Shown here: positions 1-11,995 of the stretch, in pieces
Position numbering within the stretch: position 1 is the first letter of the stretch
Layout: the number at the start of each line of letters is the position of its first letter
Source of the DNA: Hyaloperonospora brassicae
Taxonomy: Eukaryota; Oomycota; Peronosporomycetes; Peronosporales; Peronosporaceae
DNA: 64,000 bases
Reading direction: 5' to 3'
NCBI GenBank assembly: GCA_947650285.1
Contig: CANTFL010000137.1
Coordinates: 248,001 to 312,000 of the forward strand
Made by a program: the position numbers and the translations under genes
The notes under the pieces: generated by a model
Told to the model about the DNA's origin: nothing
What the model saw: only the letters and a program-made list of their open reading frames with translations
The model's database searches: none

Positions 1-1
1 G

Positions 2-2455
2 GTGCAACAGCTTATAAACTCTGGCGTGTTGTCAGTTGAAGACTATCCTACCTTCGATGACGAGCATGGCCTGCTAAACACCGAAGCTACAGAGGAGGAC
101 TTTGAGGTCGAGCTCAACGAAGATGAGCCAGTATTCCTGCGAGGCCAAACTCACATGAGCCGCGATTTGTCACCCGTCAAGATTGTAAAGAACCCGGATG
201 GATCGATGCAGCGTGCGGCAATGACTCAGTCAAACTTGGCAAAGGAGCGTCGCGAGCTCCGGCAGACACAGGCAAATCAACTTATTGACTCCATTCCGAA
301 GGACCTTAACCGTCCCTGGGAAGATCCAATGCCAGATGCTGGTGAGCGTCATTTTGCTCAGGAATTGCGTGGTATCAATATGGGTGTGACATTTGAGCTA
401 CCTGAATGGAAGCAAAAGTCGGTGGGTAAAAACCTTTCATACGGCATTGTGTCGAACAAGTCAATACTAGAACAGCGCGAGAGTCTTCCGGTCTTCAGAC
501 TCAAGCGTCAATTGATGAAGGCGATCGCCGATAATCAGTTTCTTGTAGTCATTGGAGAAACTGGGTCCGGCAAAACCACGCAAATGACTCAATACATGGC
601 AGAAATGGGATTGACTTCCACTGGTATCATTGGATGCACACAGCCGCGTCGTGTAGCGGCCTCATCTGTGGCAAAACGTGTGGCGGAGGAGTTTGGCTGC
701 GAATTGGGCCAAGAAGTGGGCTACTCGATGCGGTTTGAGGACGTCACGACTCCAGAAACAGTGATCAAGTACATGACTGAAGGTATGCTTTTGCGAGAGT
801 ACCTGGCCGATCCTACGTTATCGAAGTACAGCGCACTGATGCTTGATGAAGCTCACGAGCGAACAATCAACACTGATGTTCTTTTTGGTTTACTGAAAGA
901 TCTTGGGCGCAAGCGAAAGGACTTGAAACTTATTGTGACTTCGGCAACACTAGATGCCGAGAAGTTTTCTCGATATTTCTTTGACTGTCCGATTTTTACG
1001 ATTCCAGGACGTACGTTTCCTGTCGAGATTTTGTATACCAAGGAACCGGAGCTCGACTACTTGGACGCTTCGCTTCTTTGTGTCATGCAAATCCACTTAT
1101 CCGAGCCGGAGGGAGACATATTGCTATTCTTGACTGGCCAAGAAGAGATCGATACAGCTTGCGAAGTGCTGTACCAGCGTATAAAAGCATTACAGGAGCG
1201 TGCATTGGCGCCAGAGCTTATCATACTTCCGGTGTATGGCGCGTTACCTTCCGAGATGCAGTCGCGCATTTTTGAACCAGCGCCTAAGGGCTCTCGGAAG
1301 TGTGTGGTGGCTACCAATATTGCAGAGGCATCACTGACGATCGATGGCATTTATTATGTCGTGGATCCTGGTTTTTGCAAGCAGAATGCGTTCAACTCTA
1401 AAATCGGAATGGATTCTCTGGTGGTTGTGCCCTGCTCACAAGCTTCAGCTCGCCAACGAGCCGGGCGTGCTGGACGCACTGGCCCAGGCAAATGCTACCG
1501 ACTGTACACGGAGAATGCTTACAAGAACGAGATGCTGTCCACGACTGTGCCTGAAATTCAGCGTGCGAATCTTGGTTCGGTTGTGCTACAGTTGAAGGCA
1601 ATGAGTATTAACGATTTGATGGCTTTCGATTTCATGGATCCACCGCCTCAAGATGCCCTTGTCATGGCGCTAGAGAACTTGTATGCTCTGGGCGCTCTCG
1701 ATGACGAAGGTTTGTTGACGCGACTTGGAAAGAAGATGGCTGAGTTTCCTGTGGAGCCGAAAAATGCAAAAGTGCTGCTAACTTCTGTGGTGCTTGGTTG
1801 CGCGGAGGAAGTGTTGACTATTGTGGCGATGATGTCAGTGGAGTCGGTCTTTTTCCGGCCAAAAGAAAAGCAGGCGCAGGCTGACCAGAAGAAAGCCAAG
1901 TTCCATCAGCCTGAGGGTGACCACTTGACCTTACTGGCTGTGTATGAGGCTTGGGCGAATTCCAAATTCTCGAACCCATGGTGCTACGAAAACTTCATCC
2001 AAGCGCGGGCTATTCGTCGTGCTCAAGATGTGCGCAAGCAGTTGCTGTCAATTCTAGACCGATACAAAATGGATGTTCTTTCTTGTGGCAAGAACTTTAA
2101 CAAAGTTCGGCGTGCGATTGTTGCAGGTTACTTTGCTAACACAGCAAAGAAGGACCCACAAGAAGGATATCGCACCATGGTGGAGGGTCAGCCCGTGTAC
2201 ATTCATCCATCGAGTGCGTTGTTTAACAAGAGCCCTGAGTGGGTGCTTTATCATGAGCTCGTACTCACGACGAAGGAGTACATGCGCAACATCATGACAA
2301 TAGAACCAAAATGGCTGGTGGAACTAGCTCCAGCCTTTTTCAAGAAGGGGGATCCTACCAAACTCTCGAAGCGCAAGCGCAACGAGAAGATCGAGCCGCT
2401 GTATGACCGCTTCAACCCGCCTGATTCTTGGCGTCTCAGCAAACGCAGGGGATAA
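2..2455 (+). CDS. DHX8: DHX8/Prp22-type DEAH-box pre-mRNA splicing helicase, 3' part of gene
   Basis: ATP-dependent RNA helicase of the spliceosome; Prp22/DHX8 proteins release spliced mRNA in the nucleus. The open frame enters from the left edge, so the true start and the N-terminal S1 region are outside the window; 817 residues are seen. Visible in order: a DHX8-specific pre-helicase segment ([14 protein letters not shown], then AKERREL), motif I GETGSGKT at residues ~185-192, DEAH at ~282-285, SAT at ~314-316, QRAGRAGR at ~485-492, then the HA2/winged-helix and OB-fold region, ending [14 protein letters not shown] as in DHX8 orthologues rather than Prp2, Prp16 or Prp43. No intron or break. 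It converges on the reductase gene with 187 bp between the stops. The family assignment is recognised from sequence and is firm; species-level function is inferred. Confidence 0.96.
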   Translation: MQQLINSGVLSVEDYPTFDDEHGLLNTEATEEDFEVELNEDEPVFLRGQTHMSRDLSPVKIVKNPDGSMQRAAMTQSNLAKERRELRQTQANQLIDSIPKDLNRPWEDPMPDAGERHFAQELRGINMGVTFELPEWKQKSVGKNLSYGIVSNKSILEQRESLPVFRLKRQLMKAIADNQFLVVIGETGSGKTTQMTQYMAEMGLTSTGIIGCTQPRRVAASSVAKRVAEEFGCELGQEVGYSMRFEDVTTPETVIKYMTEGMLLREYLADPTLSKYSALMLDEAHERTINTDVLFGLLKDLGRKRKDLKLIVTSATLDAEKFSRYFFDCPIFTIPGRTFPVEILYTKEPELDYLDASLLCVMQIHLSEPEGDILLFLTGQEEIDTACEVLYQRIKALQERALAPELIILPVYGALPSEMQSRIFEPAPKGSRKCVVATNIAEASLTIDGIYYVVDPGFCKQNAFNSKIGMDSLVVVPCSQASARQRAGRAGRTGPGKCYRLYTENAYKNEMLSTTVPEIQRANLGSVVLQLKAMSINDLMAFDFMDPPPQDALVMALENLYALGALDDEGLLTRLGKKMAEFPVEPKNAKVLLTSVVLGCAEEVLTIVAMMSVESVFFRPKEKQAQADQKKAKFHQPEGDHLTLLAVYEAWANSKFSNPWCYENFIQARAIRRAQDVRKQLLSILDRYKMDVLSCGKNFNKVRRAIVAGYFANTAKKDPQEGYRTMVEGQPVYIHPSSALFNKSPEWVLYHELVLTTKEYMRNIMTIEPKWLVELAPAFFKKGDPTKLSKRKRNEKIEPLYDRFNPPDSWRLSKRRG

Positions 2456-2642
2456 GCGCAGCACACCCGTGTCGAGGTGTAGTATTATTTCGTGGAAAGA
2501 ATAGAGGCTTGCTGGCTAGCTCAGGACAGGACAGTCCTGACAGGTAATGCGATGAGAGATAACACAAAGTAGACACCACTGCGTACTTAAGCAACCTTCC
2601 TGTCTCTTTGCTCTCTTTCTTCCAAGGCGTGGCCCCATTGTC

Positions 2643-3716
2643 TTATTCGAGCTTGGGCTTACACTCGCGGGCACTCTTGGTTCTCCAAACGGTGAAGTCC
2701 ATGAAAACACCGAAACCGACCTGGATGGGAATAAGCAGCGGCAGCATCACAGTCTCCAGCATCGTGTTGTACCGCGGCGCAACACCGTTACCGAGAATAC
2801 GCAGGAAGAAGATCATGATATCGTTCGTGATGCTGAAGTGGCCGTCGCTCATTCCGTCGATCAGGGACTGTGCCACGTCTTCCGGCGGAACAAGTGCACT
2901 CACACCTTCGATTTCTTTGGTCTCAGCTGGCTTGGTAAGATTTTCCACCACGTACCCAGGCGAGTCAATATTGCCAGGATAGAAAATACTCACGCGGATT
3001 CCGTATAGCTTGAGCTCGTTCCGCAACGACTCGGCCAGTCCACGTAGTGCGTACTTGGAAGCAGAATACTGCGAGTAGCCAACCCAAGAAATGAGTCCAA
3101 GTCCAGAACTAATGAGGACAATGTGCCCGGCATTTCCTTCGTTTTCCGAGCACTGCATCATAGCTGGCAAAGCCGCCTTGATGACATGCAGCGCACCAAA
3201 ATAGTTAACGTCCATTATCTTTCGATGCAGACTCACGTCCTGGTCCACGATGTAACCAGGAACAGCGTAACCTGCCGAGCACACGACGTGGTCAGTCGCA
3301 CGGCCGTGAAACTTGTTGGCAGCATCCACTGCCTTCAGAACACTGGCAAAGTCGGCGACGTCGCACGACTGGATAAACACTCTGGCGTCCGCGTGCTTGC
3401 ACACACGCTCGATGTCGGTCTTGGATTGCTCCAGCGCTTCTAGGCCACGCGCTACGATAGATACCTTGGCCCCCTGTCGTGCATACTTCTTGGCCAGCGC
3501 TAGTCCCAAGCCAGAGCTTCCACCAGTAATGAACACGTGCTTACCTTCGACGTGAAAGCCTGGAGCACGGAGCTTGGTCACTACGAACGACTGCGACAAC
3601 ATATTCGTTAGTACGTTTGAAAGCAATGTCCTGGGTAGATATGTGCCGCACGGACGTACGACAATAGAGACGACGCTGGCGAGCAGCGCACCCGCGAGCC
3701 ACAGATTTGTTGCCAT
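2643..3716 (-). CDS. KDSR: 3-ketodihydrosphingosine reductase (short-chain dehydrogenase)
   Basis: NADPH-dependent reductase for the second step of sphingolipid synthesis (3-ketodihydrosphingosine to dihydrosphingosine), expected in the ER membrane. The 357-residue protein has an N-terminal hydrophobic segment (~3-23), the Rossmann motif TGGSSGLG (~64-71), a CSAG variant of the NAG motif (~146-149), the catalytic YSASK with Tyr ~217 and Lys ~221 preceded by the ISSG serine (~203), and C-terminal hydrophobic stretches typical of KDSR/TSC10 membrane anchoring (MLPLLIPIQVGFGVFMDF). Length is in the usual 330-360 range. The first ATG is used because the membrane segment follows directly. Intronless and undamaged; the next upstream DNA is intergenic. 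A different membrane SDR is possible but the whole-length pattern fits KDSR best. Confidence 0.9.
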   Translation of the reverse strand: MATNLWLAGALLASVVSIVVRPCGTYLPRTLLSNVLTNMLSQSFVVTKLRAPGFHVEGKHVFITGGSSGLGLALAKKYARQGAKVSIVARGLEALEQSKTDIERVCKHADARVFIQSCDVADFASVLKAVDAANKFHGRATDHVVCSAGYAVPGYIVDQDVSLHRKIMDVNYFGALHVIKAALPAMMQCSENEGNAGHIVLISSGLGLISWVGYSQYSASKYALRGLAESLRNELKLYGIRVSIFYPGNIDSPGYVVENLTKPAETKEIEGVSALVPPEDVAQSLIDGMSDGHFSITNDIMIFFLRILGNGVAPRYNTMLETVMLPLLIPIQVGFGVFMDFTVWRTKSARECKPKLE

Positions 3717-3755
3717 TGTCGAACCGAAATGCGCTTTTGGTTATGATAAACGATG

Positions 3756-3765
3756 GCCAATCGGA
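3756..3765. promoter_or_regulatory. CCAAT-box-like element upstream of the reductase gene
   Basis: GGCCAATCGG lies about 40 bp upstream of the reductase start codon. A CCAAT core at this distance is plausible promoter sequence, but a 10-bp motif is weak evidence on its own. Confidence 0.25.
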
Positions 3766-3849
3766 AGAGAAGATTGTTTGTTGTATAAAAGATTTACCCC
3801 CGCGAGTTTGTCAACATCAAAAGAGGCAGTTGCTGGGGAAACCGAGTGA

Positions 3850-4514
3850 CGAGGCCTTTCACAAGTGAAGAGTGACACTTTTCGCGAGCATTATAAGCGA
3901 TTTAATGACATCAGCTGTGTCCATGAAAAGGAGTCTATAGACTTCCCTCCGATAAGTTATGGGTACGGTGGACGACAATCACCAAAACTTAAAAGAGGTT
4001 ATAACTTGTTGGGTTTTGTGGATCGTACATAAGGAGAATCAATCAATTGAGTCATCAAAAAAGCGGACCTGGGCACCCAACCCCCCACTTCCCTTAAGTA
4101 CAAGCCAAAATCCATCCCTAAGGCTTTCACTGCTGGAACAGAACAAAAGTGTCAGGCTATTTGAGATTTATGCCGTGTGACCCCTCACACCTCCCGGGGG
4201 TGAACTGCGAGTACCGCGGCTCGGTTTGAACTCGCCAGGGGCCCACACCCCTCATTACACTGGGGCTTTTCGGCTAGTAGGGCCTCCAGCCAACCCAACT
4301 ATCACACACCCTTCGGTGCGGGTTGGCAGGGCGGCCACCCAGTGGGTGGTTGCTCGTCATACTTTATTTGCCTATCTCCGGCGCCTTGTTATCGAACCCC
4401 CCTCCAGGATGTCGATCCAGGTACCACCCGGTCCCAGCTCCAATGGTCTACCACTCGCCCACTGGGGTCGGTTGTCAAGCACCTTGAGACGGAGTGACAT
4501 ACATACATAAAATC
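3850..4514. other. Intergenic, with a GC-rich unclassified block at about 4,178-4,514
   Basis: No supported gene. The block from about 4,178 is much richer in G+C than its surroundings and begins TGTGACCCC with short inverted words, which looks like part of an unrelated repeat or LTR, but I cannot classify it. Short open frames here have no recognisable product. Confidence 0.3.
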
Positions 4515-4929
4515 TGGTACAAAAGTACCAATCTTGAATATTATCTATTTGGATAATATTCAATCAACATTACTCGAGAAAAGCGATCTTGTCGAAATAT
4601 TACCCCTAAGGGTAAAATCCGTGGAGGGGTCCACTTCTTGGTTGATGTACCGTGTTCATCAATCAAATTACCCACCAATCGCTGCTGGACGCGCGCAATG
4701 GGTGGTGGACAGAAGCCCCGTACAGGAGACAGTAGTTTAATATAGTTCGATTAAGACGAAAGATGATTTAGTAAGAAAGAAACTATATTATTTAACAGTT
4801 CTACTTTTTCCTCAAGACAAAGCTTTCGGGTTCTTTATTGTCTTGGTCGCGCTTCCTCACGCCACGTGTACGTGACGTCTGGCGTACGCACCCTTGTATT
4901 GTTATCAATACAAGACCTTGCTCAGTTAT
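4515..4929 (+). repeat. Degenerate LTR fragment, same subtype as the LTR of element C
   Basis: The block shares the layout and many words of the LTR at 32,861-33,307: the AATATT inverted repeat, CGCTGCTGGACGCGCGCAATGG, ACAGTTCTACTTTTTCC, a GCTTCCTCACGCCACG segment, and a terminal CTTGTATTG/CAATACAAG hairpin just before a decayed end. The 5' end is missing and no internal region follows, so it is an old fragment or solo LTR. Confidence 0.65.
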
Positions 4930-5189
4930 CTAAGCAAGAGCGTGCACCATTAAACTCCTGGTTAGTCTGCTACCTTCCCAACAATATGAGACGCACCCAC
5001 AGCTTTTTTTGGGTCTCAGCTAACAATTATTACAGAGAGAAAGCCACATATATACACCTGTTAATGTGCTATCTGAGCAGTATAAAATGTCGCAGATCCG
5101 TCTTACCAATGAACTACATCTGCAAACATGCAGACACAATACGACAACCCAAATTAATCTCAAACGGCACTGGTAAAATGGGCTACGGT

Positions 5190-5629
5190 TGTGACGGGCT
5201 AGCCCGTTACATGATATTGTCATTAAGGATAAAATGACAATAAAGAATATTACGTTGAATATTCTTTCAACAATATCACAGAGCATGATGATATTGTTGA
5301 AGATGACCGAAGGGTCTACTCTTTGGTTGATATCGTGATGATATCAACCAATTAATTGCTGCTATCCGCGCGCAATGGGTGGTGAGTAGACGTCACCATA
5401 CATATAGTTACATTAGTATAACTAAGTCAAGACAAACAGAGATACAAGAGTTATAGGACTTAATTACACTAATAACAGTTTTACTTTTTCTACGACTAGT
5501 CTTTCACCTTAGTCGTTCTACCTTCCTCTGTGTAGTTCTACACCTAGCTGGGCACTGACTATCACTACAGTCAGTGATAGTAAACTCCGTACTGGTTGAC
5601 CAGTACGTAGTTGTCGGTGCCCCGTTACA
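5190..5629 (+). mobile_element. Solo LTR of the Gypsy family (440 bp)
   Basis: It starts TGTGACGGGCTAGCCCG and ends TGCCCCGTTACA, the same termini as the flanking LTRs of elements A, B and D, and has no internal region on either side. Inside are the family's characteristic hairpins (TTGATATC/GATATCAA; AACAATATCA/TGATATTGTT; CGTACTGGT/ACCAGTACG). The flanking five bases (ACGGT and GTCCT) do not match, so the insertion is either old or the product of recombination. Confidence 0.8.
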
Positions 5630-8059
5630 GTCCTCATCAAATCATTCTATCAACTTTCAGCTGGTTTATTCCTAATGCCTTCCATAACAAACATATATAA
5701 TGTCGAAAGCTTAGTATCTTTTTAATCAGCGATGCCAGCAACTGGTGGTATATCTGACTATAATCGTAGGAAGACGCTAATCACCATCCACTTTTCGCTA
5801 ACCTCCACTTACCTTCATTTCAAATAAAAGGTTTACCTCTGTCGCGCTGTAATTTGGCGAAATGTGATATAATAAAAATAATTAACTAGAAGCGCAATTT
5901 TATCGCGAATTCATAATTTTTGATGAAAAGCGTACAAGCGTTTAAACGCTTTACAGTTTCTACATTATTATGGTTGACTCTCTACAAGCACTACCATGTC
6001 CAGGTAATGCTTACTAAATTTTACTAAGCATCCATATAGCTTATTTTTCGTCTATAGCACCCGAAGCATAAAAAGTTCCCAATGGAGTCACTGCGGGAGT
6101 AGAAAAGAAGTTCCAAATTCTTCTTCTGCTGTGTCGTGCTTCTCCACAGTTACCGCTTCGACGTATAGGACGCAAAGAATTTGTTTTCACTTGAAACTAC
6201 GATGGATCCAAATGACTTATACCCTGCAATGGGTGTCTCAGCGATAGGTGCCCAAGAGCATAAACAGAAATCCCGCGTATACGCTGGACAAATGGACCTA
6301 AGCCCTCCTCTGCCGGTAGCACCTCTAGATGGTCAAGAATAACTCGCTGCCTGCACGAGGTTCCCTCTGCAACTTTTCTTGGATGCGATTAAATCTACTG
6401 CAATTGAAGTGGTGCACCTCACATTACCTTATGACGGGGAGACTTCACCAACTACCAAGTGTGGAACGAAAGATCCATCCTGATTTAAGTGGTGTTCTTA
6501 ATGTCAAAGTCTGTGTAAAATAAAGAGCATTCGTTTAACCGCGAGCGAGATTTAGAAGTGTTGATTATTGGTAATAATTTAATTACCCAAGTACAATAAG
6601 TTTATAATGGAGGTTGATTTTGATGATAAGCAAAAAGTGATTGGTGAAAAAAGGCCCCCTTGACTAATTGTTTGAAAAATATATAATATGAAAGTTAATA
6701 TAGGAGTCTTAAAATAAGACTTCATTTCCACTAATTCTTTATTTTTTTGTCGATTTATATATCTTTTCGCTGACATTGATATTGCAAAAAGTATTGGTGC
6801 ATCGATACTCAAAGCGTGATTCGACAATACTATTTGCCGTTCAATTGTAGGGTCATGTTGATGATCTGTCATGCTCAAATCGTACTGGTTTGGTACCGTA
6901 CTAAGGTAAAGACAAATTATATGGCTTAACCCTGAAGTTCGTAAGTTAAATGCAGCGCGGAGTCAAAGAGACGCGTAAACAATGCTATACCCATATTTAT
7001 ATGGCACGACATAGGTTAACTTGAGTCGACGCACACATAGACTCTTTTAAGATGAGACAAGATAGTGGGGAGATGACATAAAGTTGTGCTAGTTCATGTG
7101 GATACGCGGATGCTTGTGGACACGCAAGAAATTGCACGTCGCTAAAAAAACGCTATTCTGATATAATGATCGTATTAACACAAGACAAAGCTTCTCGTGG
7201 TGTTTGCAATGTAGTTGTATTGTGTTTACTGCACTTTGAATGCTGCAAAACAAGAAGCTAAAATTGTACCTGGAATAGAAAGCAATATTCACAAAGAGTT
7301 CATCCGTTCTTTCTTTAAGTATGAATATATTTTACCATACGCTGACACACTAGGATCACATGACTTCAATTTGTCGTTTAGTGCATAATGAACTACAGTA
7401 CGCAGTACCGTGTGCTAGGCCGTACATCATCATCTTGGTAAGATGTCTGAGTCTGCCACAGACGCTTGTACAACGTAGTTTTCTACAAAGCAAAGTGCGT
7501 ACTTCGTTATCTAAAGGGAACATAAACATTTTATATGAATTTCTTCACTTCAATAAAAACGTAGTAACTCACTGCGAGATAATCAATGTTTGATTCTCGC
7601 TTCGAAGAGTTGAGGTACCACCATAAAATTTCTTATACAAATGACAGTAAATGATTACATACGCTGATGACAGCGTAATTGGATGACTCGTTGCCTCACG
7701 TACATGTGCATGTATAAGAAGCTAATAGAATAGCGTAGATGTGCAAATACAAGTTAAGATGATACCTGCATTTGATATAGTTACTCTTCTTTATCGAAAA
7801 AAATAAAAAAGGTCCATTTAATTACGAAAATAAAAATTACGCCCCACGTCCAAGTTTGTCGAATACGTTCAAGGCATCATCGCACATTTCCTCCCTAAAA
7901 AAGGTCTGCATAAGACGAGGTCTGCAGAAATTGAAGCCATCGATAAGAGTTAAATAGAAAGGCTAGATTCATTGTAGTCCTTTAATATTTTAATGTGTTT
8001 TAAGTATCAAAACTAATAAGCAGGAAGGGAATCCAATCCCACAAGTAAAACAACTATAA
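5630..8059. other. AT-rich intergenic DNA without a recognisable gene
   Basis: About 2.4 kb of AT-rich sequence. Apart from one possible decayed frame at 6,202-6,483 I see no domain, RNA gene or mobile-element terminus. Several 60-100 codon frames exist but have no start context or recognisable content. Confidence 0.5.
6202..6483 (+). pseudogene. Possible decayed small reading frame with one internal stop
   Basis: An ATG-initiated frame of 46 codons (beginning MDPNDLYPAMG, rich in Pro and Gln) ends at TAA 6,340-6,342, and the same frame continues open for another 46 codons to TGA at 6,481. The second half has ordinary globular composition (LDAIKSTAIEVVHLTLPYDG). This pattern fits a gene relic with a nonsense mutation, but I do not recognise a family and chance cannot be excluded. 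Confidence 0.22.
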
Positions 8060-8241
8060 TAGCAGCATCAGCAACTCAAACAACACCAGCAGTATCAACA
8101 TCAGCCGCATCAGCAGTATTATCGTCAACAGAGCAACAGCAACCGCACCACCTACACCAACAGCAGCAGCAAAATCAGTAGTAGCATTGAAAATAGATAC
8201 TTAAACAACAACAGCAACGCAATCACCTACAACAACAACAG
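8060..8241 (+). repeat. CAG/CAA-type trinucleotide repeat tract
   Basis: Interspersed CAG, CAA, CAC and CAT triplets over about 180 bp. A similar tract occurs inside each copy of the 6.4-kb unit. It would encode Gln/Asn/His/Thr runs, but stops interrupt it and no gene context is visible. Confidence 0.7.
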
Positions 8242-9420
8242 TGTGGTGGAGTGGTGATCACAATTTTATTGTGATCCCAACTCTCCACTGGCGCACGGAC
8301 GACCGACTAACGGAGGGGGTACCCTGATTCCGTGTTCTGCGTCTTCTTTCTTACCTTGTGTACCCGTCGGTTGGGCGGGTTGCGCTCTTCTTGGTGAACT
8401 TGAGCTAAAGCTGAACTTGACCGTCTCAGGGATAGGTTTTGATCGGGTGGAAATGCTTCACCCGGTCAAACGTAGGTGCGGATCACGTTGAAATTATTCA
8501 CTCGATCGCTTGTAACTTGGGCGCTCTCCCAGAGTCGCCTTTGTCAGGGGTGATGCTTGATCCGCGAGCCTTCTGACCACTTGAGCCGTCTTGCGATCTT
8601 TAAATTGAACCGTAGGGTTAACTGCGTACTGTCGCAGTTGAGGGGGGGGGTGAGGATTGACTTTCCGCCTGGCCAAACAATCCAAGGACGAAGTTCGCTG
8701 AGACGTGGGTCAATCATTATTTAGCGGGAGGCCAAAGATCCTGCCCGGAAGAAGTCGACGCGTGTCTTTCGTTGCAAATTAAATTCTGTTTAATGTCAAC
8801 CAACCAAGTCCAAAACCTATAACTATGCCTATCTGTTCACTAGGTCTGCTGTTGCGTGTCGCCTGTCTGCGTCATTCACCTCTTGCATCATGTGGTCCAC
8901 AGCAGATAATCCATAGTGGATCGCCCCATACCGGATCGCAGAGTACCGGATTGCGGTATGTGATCCACACTAATTACGTGATCCACACCAATTAGGTGAT
9001 CCATGCCAATTATATGTCCCCACCAATGACGTATCCGGTGGATCACGGGGTAGTGGGTCGCGGTGTAGTGAATCGCGAGTCAGCGGGTCACGAGGTGGCG
9101 GATCGCGGTATGTGATCCACGCCGGGTACATGATCTACTCTCCCATCTTGCTTGCATGTTCACCTACATCCCATTTCCTCTATTGATCCAGTACTCCACT
9201 TGACTTTTACCCCTTTAATGATCCAGTTCTTGTACCTTGGTGATCCAAAACTACGATCGCAGATCGCGATCGGTCAATCGTCGATCCTTTACTATACTCC
9301 TTCTCGACCGCTAGGTAGATCCATCCGAATAACTTCAACAGTCATTTTCTGTCACTCATTTGTCTGATTCTATCCTGCGTCCAAACGCCACGGAAAAATT
9401 TCTTTATCACTTTAACACAA

Positions 9421-9524
9421 AAGCAGCAGCGGCAACAGTAGTAGCAGAATCAACAGCAGCAGCAGCATCAACAATAGCAACTGAAACAACAATAGCAATA
9501 GAAATAACATTAATATCAACAGCA
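9421..9524 (+). repeat. CAG/CAA-type tract in unit copy 1
   Basis: CAGCAG, CAACAG and TAGCAA triplets in a row, repeated identically in copy 2 at 15,830-15,933. A 67-codon frame over it (Ala/Thr/Ile-rich) is repeat-driven, not a recognisable gene. Confidence 0.7.
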
Positions 9525-11783
9525 TTAGCACCGACCGACTGTGTTTACGGCCGCTACCGATGATACAAAGACGCGTTAACGTTCTTATAGCTTGATCATG
9601 CGCCTGCTACTGGTGGCTGCAAGTGCATCAACCCGCGGCAGAACCCGCACCGCGTCCCCTTAAACAGGGCGGGGGTTGAATGGCCGGAAAATGAAAAGAA
9701 CGAAAATGATTAAGGACGCGTAGATTTATGTGTGACACATTGACATGAGTTTCCTAAAACGTGACGCATTTTGTTATTTTCGTGATTATATGGGGCAAAT
9801 ATTTATTTTTTAATTATCTGAGGCTTTTTAGTAATTAAATGGGGCATTTTTTTCCTGATTTTATAATAAGTCCGATCAAGCATTTCTTATACTAATTAGA
9901 TACTAATTCGATTGAAAATATTTGCTAGCCATCAATTGCGCTAGGACATCACTATGTGCAAGCTTCATTGTTGTTTTGTCGACAATATTTTAAACAAAAA
10001 GCAGAAGTCGTTGGACCTTTTTTAAATGCTGTCAATTAGATAGTGTCTTAAAATGTAATAAAGGCATCAGCATTAATTATTGTCGATCACATGTAACGGG
10101 GCTACCCCGTCCGATAATAACCTTTTACTAATCTTCACATTGAATAGTATAATGCTGTGATAACATCGAATATATAACTTGCGGGAAACAGCAATTTTTA
10201 GGTAGACTATCTCTTTACAAGCTCGAGAAGCGCTCGTTCGTCGAAAGTACCCGTCTAAATTTATCTTCGATTTTCTCGTTTCAGTGACCGACGAGGCTTT
10301 ATACCTCCATCATCATCTATTAGCTTTGATTTATGATATTTGGTGATAGAAAATGTAATCGCCAGCTAAAAAGATCGATCTTTCGATATTCCTTTGAATC
10401 ACGGTGCTTTGAGATACGCTTTGCGTCAAATCTTTGACGATTGCGCGAGTCAACAAGAAGATGTAGTGGTGTAATAATAGGTCTGCCAAGTCGGAATGAC
10501 TTGACCGCTATCCTTTGGTTTTGTATCAAACACTCCACGTATGGATCTATATTATAGTGAAAAGGGTCAATTGCAGTTATCTAGCACTGTGCGGGGGTAT
10601 TGTGGGGGCCGGACCCGTAATGGTCTGATCCAGTCGTTTTCGCAGTTATAAGACACTTTGATAAATACATTCTTCGTGCTGATTCTAGAGTCATTCCGTC
10701 GAGAAGTCACCAACTCTCGAGAAGAGATCTCGACCTTGCATAATTGATAGAGAACCAAAATATTTAAATAAAATGATAAAGTCCGCGCACTACTTTTGTT
10801 GAGAAGATTGCATAATGTACAACGTTATGCAATAGGATAAACTTAAAAGATGGTTTAAATTTACATGCGTTGCCTTAGCAGCTTTTAATGCGTTACCTGC
10901 CAATACACATGTGGAATCGTTAAATGCTTTCCAGATTAGTCACAAAGAACTTTGGTTAAAGTATTAGTCGATATAAGTAAACTGGGTTTTTGATAGTTAA
11001 CGAAAATTCCATTCGCCCTTTTATTGCTGCCAGCGTTCCGAGACAATCTATTCACAAATCATTTGATCAAAAAAATTACATTAATCGTATCTTTGCTTCT
11101 TTAATAATCACAATTAATATGCTGATCCGTTTTCTTTGTCTGTAGTGCGCTTTGACTGCGCTACATCGGTGTCGATACCTCCATAGTAAAAAGATATTAT
11201 ATAGTTGATAAAGATGAATTTTGATCATCGCTACAAATGTGTCTTCATCAATAGCATCACTACTTTTGCTACTTAGTTATGGTCGATGGTCAATGTATCG
11301 GCAACGGAAGCTTTCACAATAAAGCTTACGCCAACGCACAACAAATTATAGACAGTACGATTCTTGCTCACATAATTCACTCCATTTATCGATAGATAAA
11401 CCATTGTAAGGTAGGATGTATGTGGATGGCGTACGACAAAAAAGTTGTGTAGACGCTGTAGACGCATGTACTTAGCCTTTTTTCAGTTACATACTAAATT
11501 TTAATAATCACATTCTTTTCGATGAGGCAGCACTGCCACATCAAGGTTCGCTCCAGCCAGATACAACAGGACACTGGGGGCTACGCAATGACAATGGCGG
11601 GTAGCAAGCTCTCGCTGACTGCAGTGAAACTTGTGCCCTTGTTAACTAGCATATACTGTAGGCGCTGAGAGGAAGGCTAAGTACAAACAACCAGGGGTTG
11701 TAAGCGAAAAAAAGCTTAATATATTTAAGTCTTGAATGCATCTTGCCTCATTAGTCCTAGCCTAAGTATATTATACACAATTC

Positions 11784-11995
11784 ATGTGTAGTGACGTCTA
11801 CTCACCACCCATTGCGCGCGTCTAGCAGCGATTGGTGGGTTGATGAGACGCATATCAACAATTAGTAGATTCTTCGGCCACTGTAAAAATATCACTGAAC
11901 TTAGTGATATTGTAGTGAGAATATTAGACTTAATGATCTCCTTTATCGTTTATTTAACGAATGATTATGTTTTCTAACGGCCTCACCCCGTTACA
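11784..11995 (-). repeat. Truncated Gypsy LTR inside unit copy 1
   Basis: Read on the minus strand it starts TGTAACGGGGTGAGG and continues with the family hairpins, the CGCTGCTAGACGCGCGCAATGG segment and GGTGGTGAGTAGACGTCAC before stopping. It is about half an LTR. Because the same fragment sits at the same place in copy 2, the insertion and truncation preceded the tandem duplication. Confidence 0.75.

Noticed and set aside
1057..1350. Minus-strand frame opposite the helicase, and similar frames opposite other conserved genes
   Set aside because: Shadow frames of a strongly conserved coding strand, with no independent features.
9152..9563. Two adjoining short plus-strand frames repeated in both unit copies (15,561-15,972)
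   Set aside because: Identical only because the DNA is duplicated; one is a triplet-repeat translation and neither has a recognisable domain.
10092..10110. TGTAACGGGGCTACCCCGT, which looks like both LTR termini fused
   Set aside because: Only 19 bp, with no further LTR sequence on either side and no duplication; a short palindrome by chance is as likely.
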